From: Aureobasidium sp. EXF-3400
Taxonomy: Eukaryota > Ascomycota > Dothideomycetes > Dothideales > Saccotheciaceae
Direction of reading: 5' to 3'
Assembly: GCA_024195585.1 (NCBI GenBank)
Contig: SWBL01000472.1
Span: forward strand, 1 to 30,192
DNA length: 30,192 nucleotides
Position numbers and translations under genes: made by a program. The notes under the pieces were generated by a model. It had not been told where the DNA came from and made no database searches. It saw only the letters and a list, made by a program, of their open reading frames with translations. Shown here one piece after another: positions 1-10,309 of the stretch. Each line of letters starts with the position of its first letter. Positions within the stretch are counted from its first letter, which is position 1.

Positions 1-1535
1 CGAACAGATCGCGATGGGGGTGGTGTTTCGTTGTCGCGTTTCCACTCCTTCTGTTTCGCGACGATATCTCCTGCATCGACTAATTCACGACCTCGTTTTC
101 GTGGTACCTTCTTCCGACCCTTCTTCTCTTGTAGAGCTATATGTTTGAACTCAAGGGTCTTGTATTTGAGCTCCTGTTTGGCCAATTCGACGGTTTTATG
201 ACCCAAAGCCTGAATGGCCTTCTCGGCGATCCACGTCGCCATGTCCAGTTTCTCATCTATAGAAGCGTTGTTCTCCTTGTTAAGTTCGTATAGATCCTTC
301 TCAAGGGTCTTAGGATCGTATATACAAGGTTGTAGATCATCTAATTCAAAAGGTGGTAGTAGAGGTGGGTTTTTGACGACGGCGGGCCGATCTATTACGG
401 ATTGAGGGTCAAATGGAATAAGACCAGCCTTTTTAAATGCCGATTCGAAGTTCGAGGGTCTAAATGTCTCTTTACGAGCCTCGTGATATAGGCGACAGAA
501 GTCCTTCTTCTTTGTTAGGTCGCCGTTGTTTAGTTCGCAAAGCTGGTATAGCTTATCCTTATATTTTCCTTTAATCGGCGAGAACATGATTGAATCAAGA
601 GGTTGTAGAACATCGCTAGTATGAGGAGGTAGAGGAAGTATTATAATCCTTCTATCCTTACAGGTCTTCTCAAAAGTTGTAGATAGATGTGTTTCGTGTT
701 GGTCAAATAGGAGAATCCTATACTGTGCTCCGCGGGGCCTTGTTTCGGGTATAAAAATCTCATTTAGCCACGCTAGAGCTACTTCGTCGTTTGTCCATGC
801 GGTAGGGGTAGCTTTGTACTTATACGGAGGTGGCTGATCAGGTGTCCAGTCTATATTAACGTTCAAACCCTCAAAAATAATGAGAGGAGATACGCTAGTG
901 CCGCCGCCAGAGATGCACTCGACGATAGAGACCCATTCGCGTGTTTGAGAGTTCCTACACTTAGTTCTTTTGCATAGCTTGCCCCAAGCATCAAAGGCAG
1001 CTCCTACGACCTTTCGTGGGTTGATCTTGCCTATACATAGTCCATGTTCGTCCATATTGTGAATATTCGCGTCCAAAACCCGGAATTTGTCGCGAAACGA
1101 CGAGAACATGTCGAACCATGCCCGTACGTTCTCTTCTGTAGCATTGTTAACTCGTACGGACTCATGAGGATCACCCAAAAGCGAGCCACACCTTGGGTAT
1201 TTGTTAAAGAATTGGTATAGCCATTCGCGTCCAAGACCCGCGTCAGATCCAGATGCGCGTTGGATTTCAAGAGCCATTAAACGACAACGGGGTTGCGAAG
1301 GCGGCTGATGTCTTGAATCCAGATCCATTATCCATTCGGCCAACTCCTCTTCTTGTTCCTTGGTCAAACGGCGTTGAGAAACGTGAGCGGCACGTCGTTC
1401 GAGTCGTCCATTCAATCGGCCGGCGATGGTTGCGCGTGGGATCCCGTACGTCTCACGAACGTACGTGTATGTCATTGATTCGTCGCGTATACCGGCCATG
1501 GCGATGGCCATGTCAGATTCGGTCCAATTGGGCAT
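1..1535 (-). CDS. Fot1/pogo-type DDE transposase (partial at left edge)
   Basis: The frame opens at the ATG at 1535 (MPNWTESDMA) and stays open for 511 codons to the window edge, so the C-terminus is missing. The N-terminus (about residues 5-85) looks like the CENP-B/pogo helix-turn-helix region, with GIPRATIAGRLNGR. The catalytic core follows: NMDEHG (D162, nt 1050-1052), LFDQHETH (D278, nt 702-704) and SDVLQPLD (D314, nt 594-596). This is a DD35D spacing, as expected for the Tc1-mariner/pogo/Fot1 superfamily. The tail is lysine-rich (KKGRKKVPRKRGR). Such enzymes cut and paste DNA at TA sites. No stop or frameshift is visible in the core, so this copy may be recent or active. Terminal inverted repeats cannot be tested because the other end lies outside the window. 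Confidence 0.9.
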   Translation of the reverse strand, partial: MPNWTESDMAIAMAGIRDESMTYTYVRETYGIPRATIAGRLNGRLERRAAHVSQRRLTKEQEEELAEWIMDLDSRHQPPSQPRCRLMALEIQRASGSDAGLGREWLYQFFNKYPRCGSLLGDPHESVRVNNATEENVRAWFDMFSSFRDKFRVLDANIHNMDEHGLCIGKINPRKVVGAAFDAWGKLCKRTKCRNSQTREWVSIVECISGGGTSVSPLIIFEGLNVNIDWTPDQPPPYKYKATPTAWTNDEVALAWLNEIFIPETRPRGAQYRILLFDQHETHLSTTFEKTCKDRRIIILPLPPHTSDVLQPLDSIMFSPIKGKYKDKLYQLCELNNGDLTKKKDFCRLYHEARKETFRPSNFESAFKKAGLIPFDPQSVIDRPAVVKNPPLLPPFELDDLQPCIYDPKTLEKDLYELNKENNASIDEKLDMATWIAEKAIQALGHKTVELAKQELKYKTLEFKHIALQEKKGRKKVPRKRGRELVDAGDIVAKQKEWKRDNETPPPSRSV

Positions 1536-1586
1536 TGAGACGTCGTGTTGGTTGAGAAACGATGGAAACAAGTTGTATACAGCTAA

Positions 1587-1811
1587 TCAAGAGATCAGAA
1601 GACGCGTTCGACTTCCCCGCGCGTTCGACTTCTTCCGTTCAGCCTGTACATACAAGATTCCAGGCCATATCTCCTCGAGTCTTTGCGTTTCGTCCTCGCT
1701 CCAACTACAACATTCTTCATCCCATACATCTTTCCACTGCTTAAAACCTCTGAGAAATGCCGTAAACTTGACGCTGTCACTCGATGTGGCATACCCGAAC
1801 GCAACACGTCT
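1587..1811 (-). pseudogene. Unrecognised coding remnant upstream of the transposase
   Basis: An open frame of about 74 codons reads like protein, with FLRGFKQWKDVWDEECCSWS and then SEDETQRLEEIWPG, and ends in TGA at 1587-1589. It follows a TAG at 1812-1814 whose last two bases could be a splice acceptor, so it may be a 3' exon whose partner is lost. It lies just 5' of the pogo transposase and may flank the element or sit inside its 5' region. I do not recognise the family. Confidence 0.25.
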
Positions 1812-1814
1812 CTA

Positions 1815-3183
1815 GCCCTCGGCCCCGGACACTTCAGAAAGTATTTGGACATCTAGTAATGGCCTGACTACCCCGATGGCATCACTGAGCACGATAGTTT
1901 CGACGACTCTTAGCTCTTTGATGCAGAAGAGGGGTACCAGGTCGATCAACTTACCTACAAGTAACTGTAAGCCCTTAAAATTGTACACATTCATTCTGTG
2001 ATCTTGCAAGACTGTCCCCGAGATACTCTTGGAATCGTCTACGAAAACAACAAGCAAAAGTCCAAGTAAAGCGGACCCGCATAGCGCCAAATGCTTGCGG
2101 AAGTATGATCCATTCGAAAGTCGATGGCGAGTTTGAGTCGGTGGCGGGAGACAGTGGCTATGGGTTGACGTCCACCACGTCGAAAACATTCAAGATTGGT
2201 GCGTTAAAAGAATGGGGTCTACAGAGGGCAGATATACGAGGAGAGCTTTAAGGTTTTGAACAATTCACGAGCAGGAACAACTTATTGAAGATGGAGGCAT
2301 GCGGTTCTTCAAGGCAGGTATGGTATCAATAAGACCTGTATCCTCTTCGTAGATCGTACGATGTTCTATGTATTCTTTGGCCTCCTCCTCTTTTGTTCCA
2401 AGGGATACGCGTTAAGTCAAACGGTAGTGCTTGGTGATCATTGCGAAGGCTGAAGTGGGTGGGCTCAAGGTTTGATGGCCTAGTGTGTATGCGAGCTCTG
2501 GAAGAGTCCCATGTACGCTCAAACGATATTCGAGGGAATTTGACGCAGGGACGATGTCGGGGTGACAGAGATGCTGCGGCCTCAGCAAGCGCTTGTTGCG
2601 CACCAGGTAGAGTGCCAGTGGGATACTACAGCATCGTGTTCGGCGGACGTCTAATGGATGATGGGAGAGAGTGGAGGACGGTGGTCGATACGCTTAGTCG
2701 CAAAGCTCCTTACCAGCGCGTGCACAGACTCTACTTTCCCCACAATCGCGAAATTCCAACTTCTTGTTGATTCAAACATACCTATCATCTGCAAGCCGAA
2801 TGCCATAAATCTATGATTGAGAGTTGTACTGAACAAGAATATGATGCTAGACAAATCACCTTTAGATAGCTTCCTTGTGTTAAGGTATCTACAGAATAAG
2901 GGGATCAAGAATCTACAAAGGCGCGGATGGAGCGGTGGAAACTTATCTCTCAACTGTACGACAATAATGAATGGATATAATCCTCAAATGCCCTTGCCCT
3001 TCTACGACAAAATGGCTGCCTAGACATCACTGAGCAACAATCAGATAATTCCTGGACGATATCTTTGAGATCGCGAATTTTGTCACCGCAAGGAGTCTCG
3101 GCAGCGCATCGCTTACTCGCATTCCTTTCTCCGCTACTTGATCGCTTTCCTTCCTTGTCTTGAATTGACATCTCTAGGTCATT
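1815..3183. other. Stretch with no supported gene
   Basis: Several short ORFs occur on both strands, but none shows a motif, a credible intron structure or sustained coding character. On the minus strand at about 1812-2189, short protein-like pieces appear in different frames, which suggests very old decay. A candidate splice acceptor (ttgacatctctag, ending at 3180) precedes the decayed plus-strand gene that follows. Confidence 0.4.
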
Positions 3184-4040
3184 CAACAGTATGGCAAGAC
3201 GGAAAAACAGCAGGCCTTTTCCGAGCTCGCTGACAGGATCGACGAGCTCGTTTTCGTACCCATCGAACAGCTCACTTCGATCCTCCGTTGTTCCTAACCT
3301 CCCACCCGAATCCGTTACCAGCGTCTTGGGACAGAAACAAGCTGGCGTGGCGTCCAACGAGAAAGATAGGGACACAAAATTTCCAGTCAACATTCCGCGC
3401 AGATCGTTACGCCGCAAGTCTGGTCCCGTGTCGTACAATTTGGCTCTTGCACCTAGCGTCCACGGGCCCTCTGCCGGTGCTAAGATGGCTCACGAAAAGG
3501 CCATGCGTGTACGTTCCAAAGAAACTCTTCTCGATGAAGTGCCTAAGCCTCCAAAAAGTACACCTCTACGTCTGCTATCGAATGGTGGCGCCGAGGCCCT
3601 GAACTTGGACTGGGAGATTGGCGACTGTCCCGGTCGCATCCGGCCTCCCGGCCAGAGAGAAGTGCCACCATCATCCAGGTAGCCGTATGCGTCTCGAGAC
3701 CGTCGCGTATCCCAAGGGCAAATTGAAGCAAGTGCTCGGCAAGCGCAATCTGGATGCGGATGAAGAGGAGGACAACATGCTGGCAAGACAGGACGGTAAT
3801 AAGGCCTCACGAGCCGGTCGGGAGGTAAGCACAAGTTCTAGACAGTCGTCTGCACCGCGACCAGGGCAAGATGAAGCTGTTGGACAGTGAGCCTCGTTAC
3901 TACGAAGGCTGTCAAGACAGGACAAGACCATCGAGTCGGTTGACGGTCTTGTCAAACTCCCAGATATTGCGCTCGTCATCCACCGAACTCGTATATTCGT
4001 CCTCAAGCCACACGCGCTATTGTCTTTTCACCGCCTATAA
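3184..4040 (+). pseudogene. Decayed gene of unknown family, spread over three frames
   Basis: Protein-like text moves through the three plus frames in order. Frame 1 at 3184-3297 has an amphipathic helix (AFSELADRIDELVFVPIEQL). Frame 2 at about 3265-3682 is basic and Ser/Pro-rich (RRSLRRKSGPVSYNLALAP). Frame 3 at about 3680-4035 includes KGKLKQVLGKRNLDADEEED and, past a TGA at 3888-3890, ESVDGLVKLPDIALVIHRTR. An intron acceptor lies just upstream near 3180. The helix, then the basic RRKSGPVSY patch, then the acidic patch suggest a nuclear or chromatin-bound protein, but this is only compositional. A weak resemblance of the RRKSGPVSY patch to the shugoshin C-terminal motif was not enough to name it. 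At least two frameshifts and one stop argue for a pseudogene. Confidence 0.35.
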
Positions 4041-4249
4041 CCTCGACAAACACATCCCTAGGAGTGGCCTTCGGAGGGCGAAGGTACCAGCGAGCAACGC
4101 CGTATCTCTGCCCTCAGAAGCTACTGCCTACCGCAACTACCGCCCGTCCATTCCAGATGTGAATTGCTGCAACCATTATACCGCCGAAAGGACGATTGTC
4201 GTGGTATCTGTGGCACCGAATAATCTGCGGTTGATATTTGTACAATGAA

Positions 4250-4853
4250 CTTATGCACGATATACCACGGTGTACATTCATTGGACCCTTACGTCTTGAA
4301 TCACATGTTCCTTGGTTGTAAGCTCAGAAATGAACTTCTCACGACTCATCGCCACATTCGTACTAAGGTCACGCCCTCGAGCGTCCACGAACGCGAGTTG
4401 AGCATGTGAGGCTGTCAGCCTCACTCAGGCAACAGACTCCGACCTAGAAGGTGTAGAGAGACGTAAGGCGCCATCCACCTTGAGGATATCATTTGCCAGG
4501 AAGAGTCATACTACGTTCATCCATATTATGTTTCGCCCTCGAAATCCATAAATAATCTTCCATTCATCATCGTCAAGACTGCTGCATCGGAGATCTAGAT
4601 CAGTAGTCCACTAAAGTGTGTTCTACATGAAATTGACAACAAAGTTTTCATTTAGCATCACGTCTAGTAGAGCAATGTGTAGAAGGATTAAAAGCTGATT
4701 TGTAGAAAACATCCCCCTCCCCTGCCCTCAATCTAGTTTCGAGTTCGCTGACTACGATGTTCTCATCGGTCGATATGTTACATCTGGACTAGGTGAGATG
4801 AAGCCCAAGAGCCTAGCTAATACTATACTATATGCAACTCGCAACACGCTTAC
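4250..4853. other. Intergenic, 3' of the permease gene
   Basis: No ORF with coding character was seen on either strand. The stretch lies between the decayed plus-strand gene and the 3' end of the minus-strand permease and probably carries its 3' UTR. No repeat or RNA gene was recognised. Confidence 0.4.
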
Positions 4854-6385
4854 TTAGCGCTTGAGACACAGGAGCTCGAGATACCGAAAGGGTGGAAACA
4901 GGATAGCGGTCAATCCAAAGCCGACCATACTAGCAATCTAAGACAAAGCGTCAGCAACGGACCAATGCGGCAGTCAGAAGGTGTTGTACATACATCGGCA
5001 CCGTCCGCGCCTATCATGGATGCTACCGGACCTTCGAACCAGGTCTGAGTCATGCAGAGTATGACACCTACCCAACCCATGCTGAAGGCAGCTATTGAAG
5101 CAATCCCTACGGGCGACTTTTTTCTATCATTCCAGACATCCCAGTCGAAGCCTAGTTTCAAATGTCTTCGGAAGATAAGGTCTTCTTCTAGAAATATGGC
5201 AATCCATATTGCTACCCAGTAACCCATTAGTGACACGAAATTGATCATGATGGTGGCCAAGTTAGCGCGTCCCCACACCGCGCAGATGGCACAGATCATC
5301 GCGCCCAATAGGGTGCAAACAGGCCTTGGTATCTTATTCAGCCAAGGTCCCATCATCTGTAAGCTGAAACTGATACTATAGCTCGGCATGATCATGTTCG
5401 CAACTATGCCCAGAGCGAGAAGCGCCCCGCATGCCTTACCGAATCCACCTAGAGGGGACAACGATTCGTCGATCAGCACTCCCGGCGACTTCTCGTATGC
5501 TCGGTACCAAGCTTGATTTATCATTGCACCTGACCCCAATGCCATGCCCGCCAGAAATGTGATCATGAAGCTAGTCGTCAGTCCTAACAGGGTGTTCCAA
5601 AATACGAAGTCAAATCTCGTGGCCACTGGAAGGTAGACAAATATATCGGCGGCGCACGGAGCATACGTGATGGAGCCAGCCAGACATAAGCCAAAGAAAG
5701 ACAGTCGATGCCCTAGGGTGGTTTTGCTGTCCTCGGACGACGTGGATGAGAGTTCTTTGCTGTCGATACCAGGTACAGTAACACCTAGAAGTAGGCATAT
5801 TGCCATTAATTGGGGTAGCCACGCGTAATGCTCGAATGCGTGGAAAGGTCGAATGCCGACAACAGAAACTATCGCGGCAAGTGTAATTGAGACAATAATA
5901 CCGACCACGACGGAAATGTCTCCCGGGCCTGATACCGCTGCTAGTATCTGACCAGCTGCGACTGCGTCTATGATGAGATATCCCATCAACACGACGAAGT
6001 TGAGAAGAGCAGTAATCTTGGCGGGGAACCATCCCATAACGTAGCGACTGATGATCATAGTGCGGTGTCCGCTTTTAGGTCCAAACGTGGCAACGTAGGC
6101 GACCGCAATTGAGCCAATGATGGCACCACTGATACCACATAGGGCCGATTCGAAGAAACTAAGATCATATTGCAAAGGACCCAGCATTCCGAGTATGATG
6201 TTTTCAGCTGTAAGGTTACAGCTGATCCAAATGACGGCTACATGCATTGAACTCATTGAGTGAGCTTCATCTCTTGAATCTTCCTCGACGCGACCTAAAT
6301 TGCTGGATTCCAGTCCTGTCCAGCCTAGGGATTTCACTGCGGCGGCTGAAAGTAGGACTTTTTCGCTCCAGTAAGATTGAGCTCC
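4854..6385 (-). CDS. NCS1-family purine/cytosine permease (Fcy2-like), 5' end disturbed
   Basis: A multi-pass transporter of the nucleobase-cation-symport-1 family, which imports cytosine and purines across the plasma membrane. Typical marks are the first helix near [15 protein letters not shown], then [64 protein letters not shown] and [20 protein letters not shown] 56-nt phase-0 intron (4938-4993, gtatgt..ttag on the minus strand) joins GADGAD to [20 protein letters not shown], a good match to the family C-terminus, with stop at 4854-4856. The body is uninterrupted for about 490 codons. The normal start is missing: family-like sequence begins near [16 protein letters not shown] (about 6370) and runs straight into an NLR-domain fragment in another frame. 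Possible starts are the ATG at 6262 (MSSMHVAV), which keeps the membrane core, or the ATG at 6505, which reads antisense-like filler. Confidence 0.82.
4938..4993 (-). other. Spliceosomal intron in the permease gene
   Basis: On the minus strand it begins gtatgt and ends ttag, and is 56 nt long. Removing it restores a family-typical C-terminus ending [13 protein letters not shown]. Reading through it instead gives an unrelated tail. Confidence 0.85.
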
Positions 6386-6387
6386 TG

Positions 6388-6845
6388 AGACCGCTAACTG
6401 CGGCGCGTACCACTGTAGGAGGCTGATTGAGAAAGCCAGTCTGCTGGAAGCTCTGTCCCTGGATGGTCTTGCCGTAGTCATACTGATACACACCAGCAGT
6501 GCCATTTTTCGGGCTGCTAACGACAACGTCGCCGAGCCGAACATCGTCTTTTGCAGTTGGCGCGCCGCCGCCAATGCCAACCATTAGGCCGACTCTGATG
6601 TTTCGAAAGCTGTTTAGCATGTCTTTGGCGACACCCGCAGCGCTGCTCAGTCCATATTCGCCGTCGGGAAGCACCGCAATCACGACGTTATGATCTGCGA
6701 TCTTGCCGAGGGTGTAGTCGTTGGTATCATTAGCAGATACATGACTCGGCCGATTGTGTTCCTCATCGAGGAATTGACGAGCCGCAGTGCATTCGGTGGT
6801 CAGCGCACAAATCCAGCCTACGGTATAGAGCGCCGGATCTGACAT
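6388..6845 (-). pseudogene. Truncated nucleoside-phosphorylase-like (PNP_UDP) NLR N-terminal domain
   Basis: From the ATG at 6845 ([20 protein letters not shown]) about 152 residues match the phosphorylase-superfamily domain that heads many fungal NLR and ankyrin proteins. Visible marks are [68 protein letters not shown] and VVRAAVSGL. Family domains are about 300 residues and are followed by NACHT or NB-ARC plus repeats. Here similarity stops at SGL (about 6387), and the DNA continues as the 5' part of the permease in a different frame. All parts of the receptor beyond half the first domain are therefore absent. An upstream in-frame ATG at 6908 is less likely than 6845 because family members start near this YTVGWICAL. 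It is probably a non-functional fragment, unless it is spliced onto the permease. Confidence 0.85.
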
Positions 6846-7061
6846 GATTTTAGATGTGAACTCACGCAAAACCAAACGGATCTGTGAAGGCTGAAGATGA
6901 GCAGTCAAGACACGGCCAGGAAACGAGCAGAGATAAAGCTCCCGTTATGTGTTTCGACGGGTGTGCGATAGCCTGCACAGTTGCAGCAATCAAGCTACCT
7001 GCATATGCATGGTTATGCAGTCAGCACGGCTGAGTATGTTGTCCCGGCAGCGGTGAAGAGG

Positions 7062-7076
7062 TGGTGGCTTGGTCGC
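7062..7076. repeat. Target-site duplication, left copy (SINE-like element 2)
   Basis: TGGTGGCTTGGTCGC, identical over 15 nt to 7463-7477, immediately flanks the element at 7077-7462. Confidence 0.85.
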
Positions 7077-7462
7077 TTGATTTTATTTGATTTGATTATC
7101 TCAAGCTATTTACCCCGCAAGGGGTATGAGCTGTCGCTAACTAATACGCCTTCTGGCCAATCATGTGCCCCAATCTCAGTTGTAGGGAGGGTAATAGTAT
7201 CTTAATCGAGACAGTCGCCAACCGCCCGTCCAAAGTGCTCTTGTAATGAATGAATGGTACACTTCCTTCCCTTCGTAGTTTGACGAGGTGTGAGCCTCCT
7301 CCATAAGGGCGATTCCCTATGTCGTGTTCTTCCTTATCAGCCGAACACTGCTTGGAGGCAGTTTCTAGGGGTAGATATAGTGTCGTAGTTGGGTTTTCGA
7401 GCACCCTTTTGTTGCGAAGTCCGCTAGTCAGTCTGCCAGACGATCTGCCAGCCCTCGCTAGC
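7077..7462 (-). mobile_element. SINE-like retroposon 2 (386 bp, minus strand)
   Basis: This insertion is bounded by perfect 15-bp direct repeats. Its minus-strand 3' end carries a short A/T-rich tail of AATCAAATCAAAT type (7077-7098), as in SINEs. The minus-strand 5' end (from 7462) has a Pol III A-box-like TGGCAGATCGTCTGG (7436-7450) and a B-box-like GCTCGAAAACC (about 7393-7403), about 45 nt apart. It has no coding capacity. Its last 60 or so nt (GACAGCTCAT then AATAGCTTGAGA then the tail) resemble the 3' end of the element at 20226-20674, while the heads differ. It sits inside an older minus-strand ORF. Non-autonomous elements of this kind need a LINE for mobility; none is visible here. 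Confidence 0.75.
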
Positions 7463-7477
7463 TGGTGGCTTGGTCGC
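7463..7477. repeat. Target-site duplication, right copy (SINE-like element 2)
   Basis: TGGTGGCTTGGTCGC, identical to 7062-7076. Confidence 0.85.
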
Positions 7478-8059
7478 CACTTCCACTTTCCAAGGCCTTG
7501 TACCCGCATTTAGGGCAGGGTCACGCAAATATGTGAACAACAGTTCTTTGGGATGTTTGATATTGTCGTCATTGTTAATGTCTACTTCAAAGTTATGGTC
7601 TAGAGGAGTTCGATGCTGTGCGCTTAGCTGGAGACTCTCGCGACAAAGATGATTGATGCTTTTTTCAATTGTTTTTGCGTCATTAGAGAAAGACAGGCCT
7701 TGGCGTTGTGTATGTGGTCGCGACACTCTCAATCAAATTTGTCTGGCAATCACATGATTCATCCTTTGCCGCTAGGATAAAGATCCAAGCAGGAAGTGCT
7801 GAAAAACACTGACAACATCGATTGGCGACCAATGATCGGCAAACGAGCCCATAAATCATGCTGCCGCCTTGCTGTTAGAGTTGAGCTACAGCAGATCAGG
7901 TATGAAACCTACATGCTGAATCCAACTGGGAGACTTCCACATACTGAATACGTAAACCGCGTCGATAGAGGATGACGTCCATCAGAAATCAGCCCTTCGT
8001 CAGCGCATGTATAGAGAGCTCGACGTGGATATTAGGCAGAATGCAGACACTTTCGATGT

Positions 8060-9922
8060 TTAATCCTCATGGCTACACAGGAGTTGTTTTGCCTGGAACA
8101 TATTGGCAGTCATGTTCTTATTACACTCCAAAACGCTCTCGCCAAAACTCATACATGCTGTGGTCACAACTACTGATTTTGGTTGCTGGAACATGCGCAC
8201 AACCTCAAGGTACTCCTCTGGACTTGTAGCGACGACAGCGCTCATGTGTAGCAGTCGTTGCTTCAGCTCGACCATTTTGAGAAGTGAGGACAACACTAAA
8301 CAAATGAGCCGTGGAATCCAACGTCGGCAGCCATGTGAGCAATGAAGGGATCTCATTGTCCAAGTTCTTGGGAAAGCCGAGTGGTGACGTAGGAACGGAA
8401 GACGAATTGCTTGCGACGTACGAATGGAATGTGTTCATAAACACGACTCTGATCTTGCGGAACTTCTTGACATTGGTTTTCGACACAAAACCGAGTTCCA
8501 GTAGCTCGACAATGAACACAAAATGTGCATCGGGACAAAGACTCCAAAGATGCGGCATTAAGAGGCTAAATTCTATATCAGATGAGAAAGCAAATGGATC
8601 GCCGTCATTCCGCGATGGCATAATCAGATTGGTGACAGGAGTCTCTGGCACCACAGAGGACAGAGCACTGCCCATTGGAGATTTTGCAGCGGTTGGTATA
8701 TGAGGACTAGAAGGATGAGATTGGAAGCATGACGAAGTGATCGTGCGCAGATCGTTATGGCCTTCATTGGGATCAATCACCTCCAGCGGATCGAGCACAG
8801 TAGTAGAGCCGGGATCCCACTGTGGCACACTTGACACCTCGGCATTTGATTCGACCGTTGTTTTATGAATGGAAAGTGTATCCCCGTGATAATTGACAAA
8901 GGTTGCCAACGTGCCTTCATGGACTGGAGTGGACAGGCGGGCTGATGACGAGGGCGAGTCTCGGTTGGGCGGAGGTATGCTTCTTGGCCCGCAACGTAGT
9001 AGCTTTCGTTTTGTAAAGGTCGCAATCATCCCGGTCGTGCCAAACCTGATCTTCCCAGTTGTCCCACCCGCCAGCGCGAGGGCCAGGATAGAGATCGAGC
9101 TTTGGTGTAACAGGATGGGTTGTCTGCAGCAGATGCTGAGCTTCGGAAAGGTCTTGTTGTGTCCAGGAGTTATGACTTGTGAAAAAGATTGAAACGCGAT
9201 GATTCGGATAGTGCTTTGAGCTTGTGCAGAAGCGAGAATGAATGTCTGGACACATCGCCCCTGTATTCGGGGTCCAGCATCACTACTGGGCTCTTGCAAC
9301 CAGTACCCAAAGAAAGAGACATCTTCAACAGTCTGCTTGCTTGTGCAGACTCGACATCGCTCGGCACATAGAAAAGTGCTACAGGCAGCTTCTTCTGATC
9401 AACAGTCCAGAAGCTTGGCTCGTGCACTTGGACACTAAGAGTCTCGACAGGGACAATGAGGAGCATCAGCCTGGACCTTCGTGTTGAAGAAAGCCTGGTG
9501 CGTTGGGTCAGGGTCAGAAGAAGACGATTGGCCGCTTGATCGAGCCCGATCCAAGGAAGAAGATCATGTGGCACTGCGTTGTGTGGAGATGGTTGGCCGA
9601 TATGGTCGCGAGCATGTCCGTTGGTGTCGTCAGGAGCTAAAGGGAAAACGGCAACAACAGGCTGGCCACAAACGACCCATGTGAATGAGCCTGTAGGGCG
9701 CACCTGTATGTGAAGTTCCAGCTTTTGGATGTCTCCGAACGTCGCTATTATCGTCGCATTGGACACTATGTTATTGTCAGCAAATCGGATCCAAGCAGAG
9801 GTCGAGCTCTGCAGCAAGATATTGTCCCGCGCGAGAAGGCTCGCGCGAACCCGCCCACTCAGGCTTTTTGGGTAGAGAACAGCCTTGACCCTCAGGCTTC
9901 GAACAAAGAAAAGGATTGCCAC
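8060..9922 (-). pseudogene. Decayed gene of unknown family over three minus-strand frames
   Basis: Consecutive minus-strand segments read as protein in shifting frames. At 9922-9210 there is an open N-terminal part (SSTSAWIRFADN, HIQVRPTGSFTWVVCGQPVV, CKSPVVMLDPEYRGDVSRHS). At about 9250-8917 another frame gives SHNSWTQQDLSEAQHLLQ and LDLYPGPRAGGWDNWEDQVW. At about 8940-8290 a third gives EFSLLMPHLWSLCPDAHFVF and KKFRKIRVVFMNTFHSYV. At about 8290-8060 a further shift gives LLKMVELKQRLLHMSAVVAT. Summed, this would be a protein of about 600 residues. No known domain was recognised. Frameshifts between segments suggest a pseudogene; introns could explain some but not all of the shifts. Confidence 0.4.
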
Positions 9923-10309
9923 GTAGTGAACAGCTCACGTCTAAGGGCGCGGTTGAAGCAACCTCGGCGATACAAGCGGACAGGTCAGGACGATGTCCCG
10001 GAACTGCGACGATGCGTTCAGCGACGAAGGCTTCGCGCGCAACCTCGCTCACTTATAAGTCGGGCTGCACTAATGGTAAACTGTACGTTGTTTGCGGATG
10101 AGATGATGAGTGACGATGATTTGTTGTCGAGGGGTATGTATTCATACACGATTAGTGGGTGCGACAGCTGCGAGAAGCACTCAACGCAGTCGGCGGCACT
10201 TACCGCTAGTGGTTCGTGCCCCAGCCTGTGCTGCAAACGTCATACGGCCTGCATCGATCGATTGTTGTCTATTTAATCACAACGCGGTGTATAGCCCATA
10301 CTGTATACA

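Larger units (their letters stand above)
6990..7732 (-). pseudogene. Unrecognised ORF interrupted by SINE-like element 2
   Basis: On the minus strand, 7732-7463 reads as protein (KTIEKSINHLCRESLQLSAQ, then HPKELLFTYLRDPALNAG, then RPWKVEVATKPP). The element inserts at VEVATKPP. Skipping the element and one TSD copy, the same frame continues at 7061 as PLHRCRDNILSRADCITMHMQ until a TGA near 6990. The reading frame therefore existed before the insertion. No ATG start is obvious, and an upstream piece in another frame (about 7790-7850) hints at earlier decay. I do not recognise the family. Confidence 0.35.

Noticed and set aside
1031..1270. 79-aa minus-strand ORF inside the transposase
   Set aside because: It is an off-frame shadow of the pogo transposase and starts at a non-ATG codon.
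2950..3438. 162-aa minus-strand ORF
   Set aside because: Its composition is erratic and it lies opposite better plus-strand protein-like text. No motif supports it.
9481..10276. Plus-strand ORFs of 67 and 188 aa
   Set aside because: They are basic, low-information frames, in part antisense to the minus-strand decayed gene at 8060-9922.
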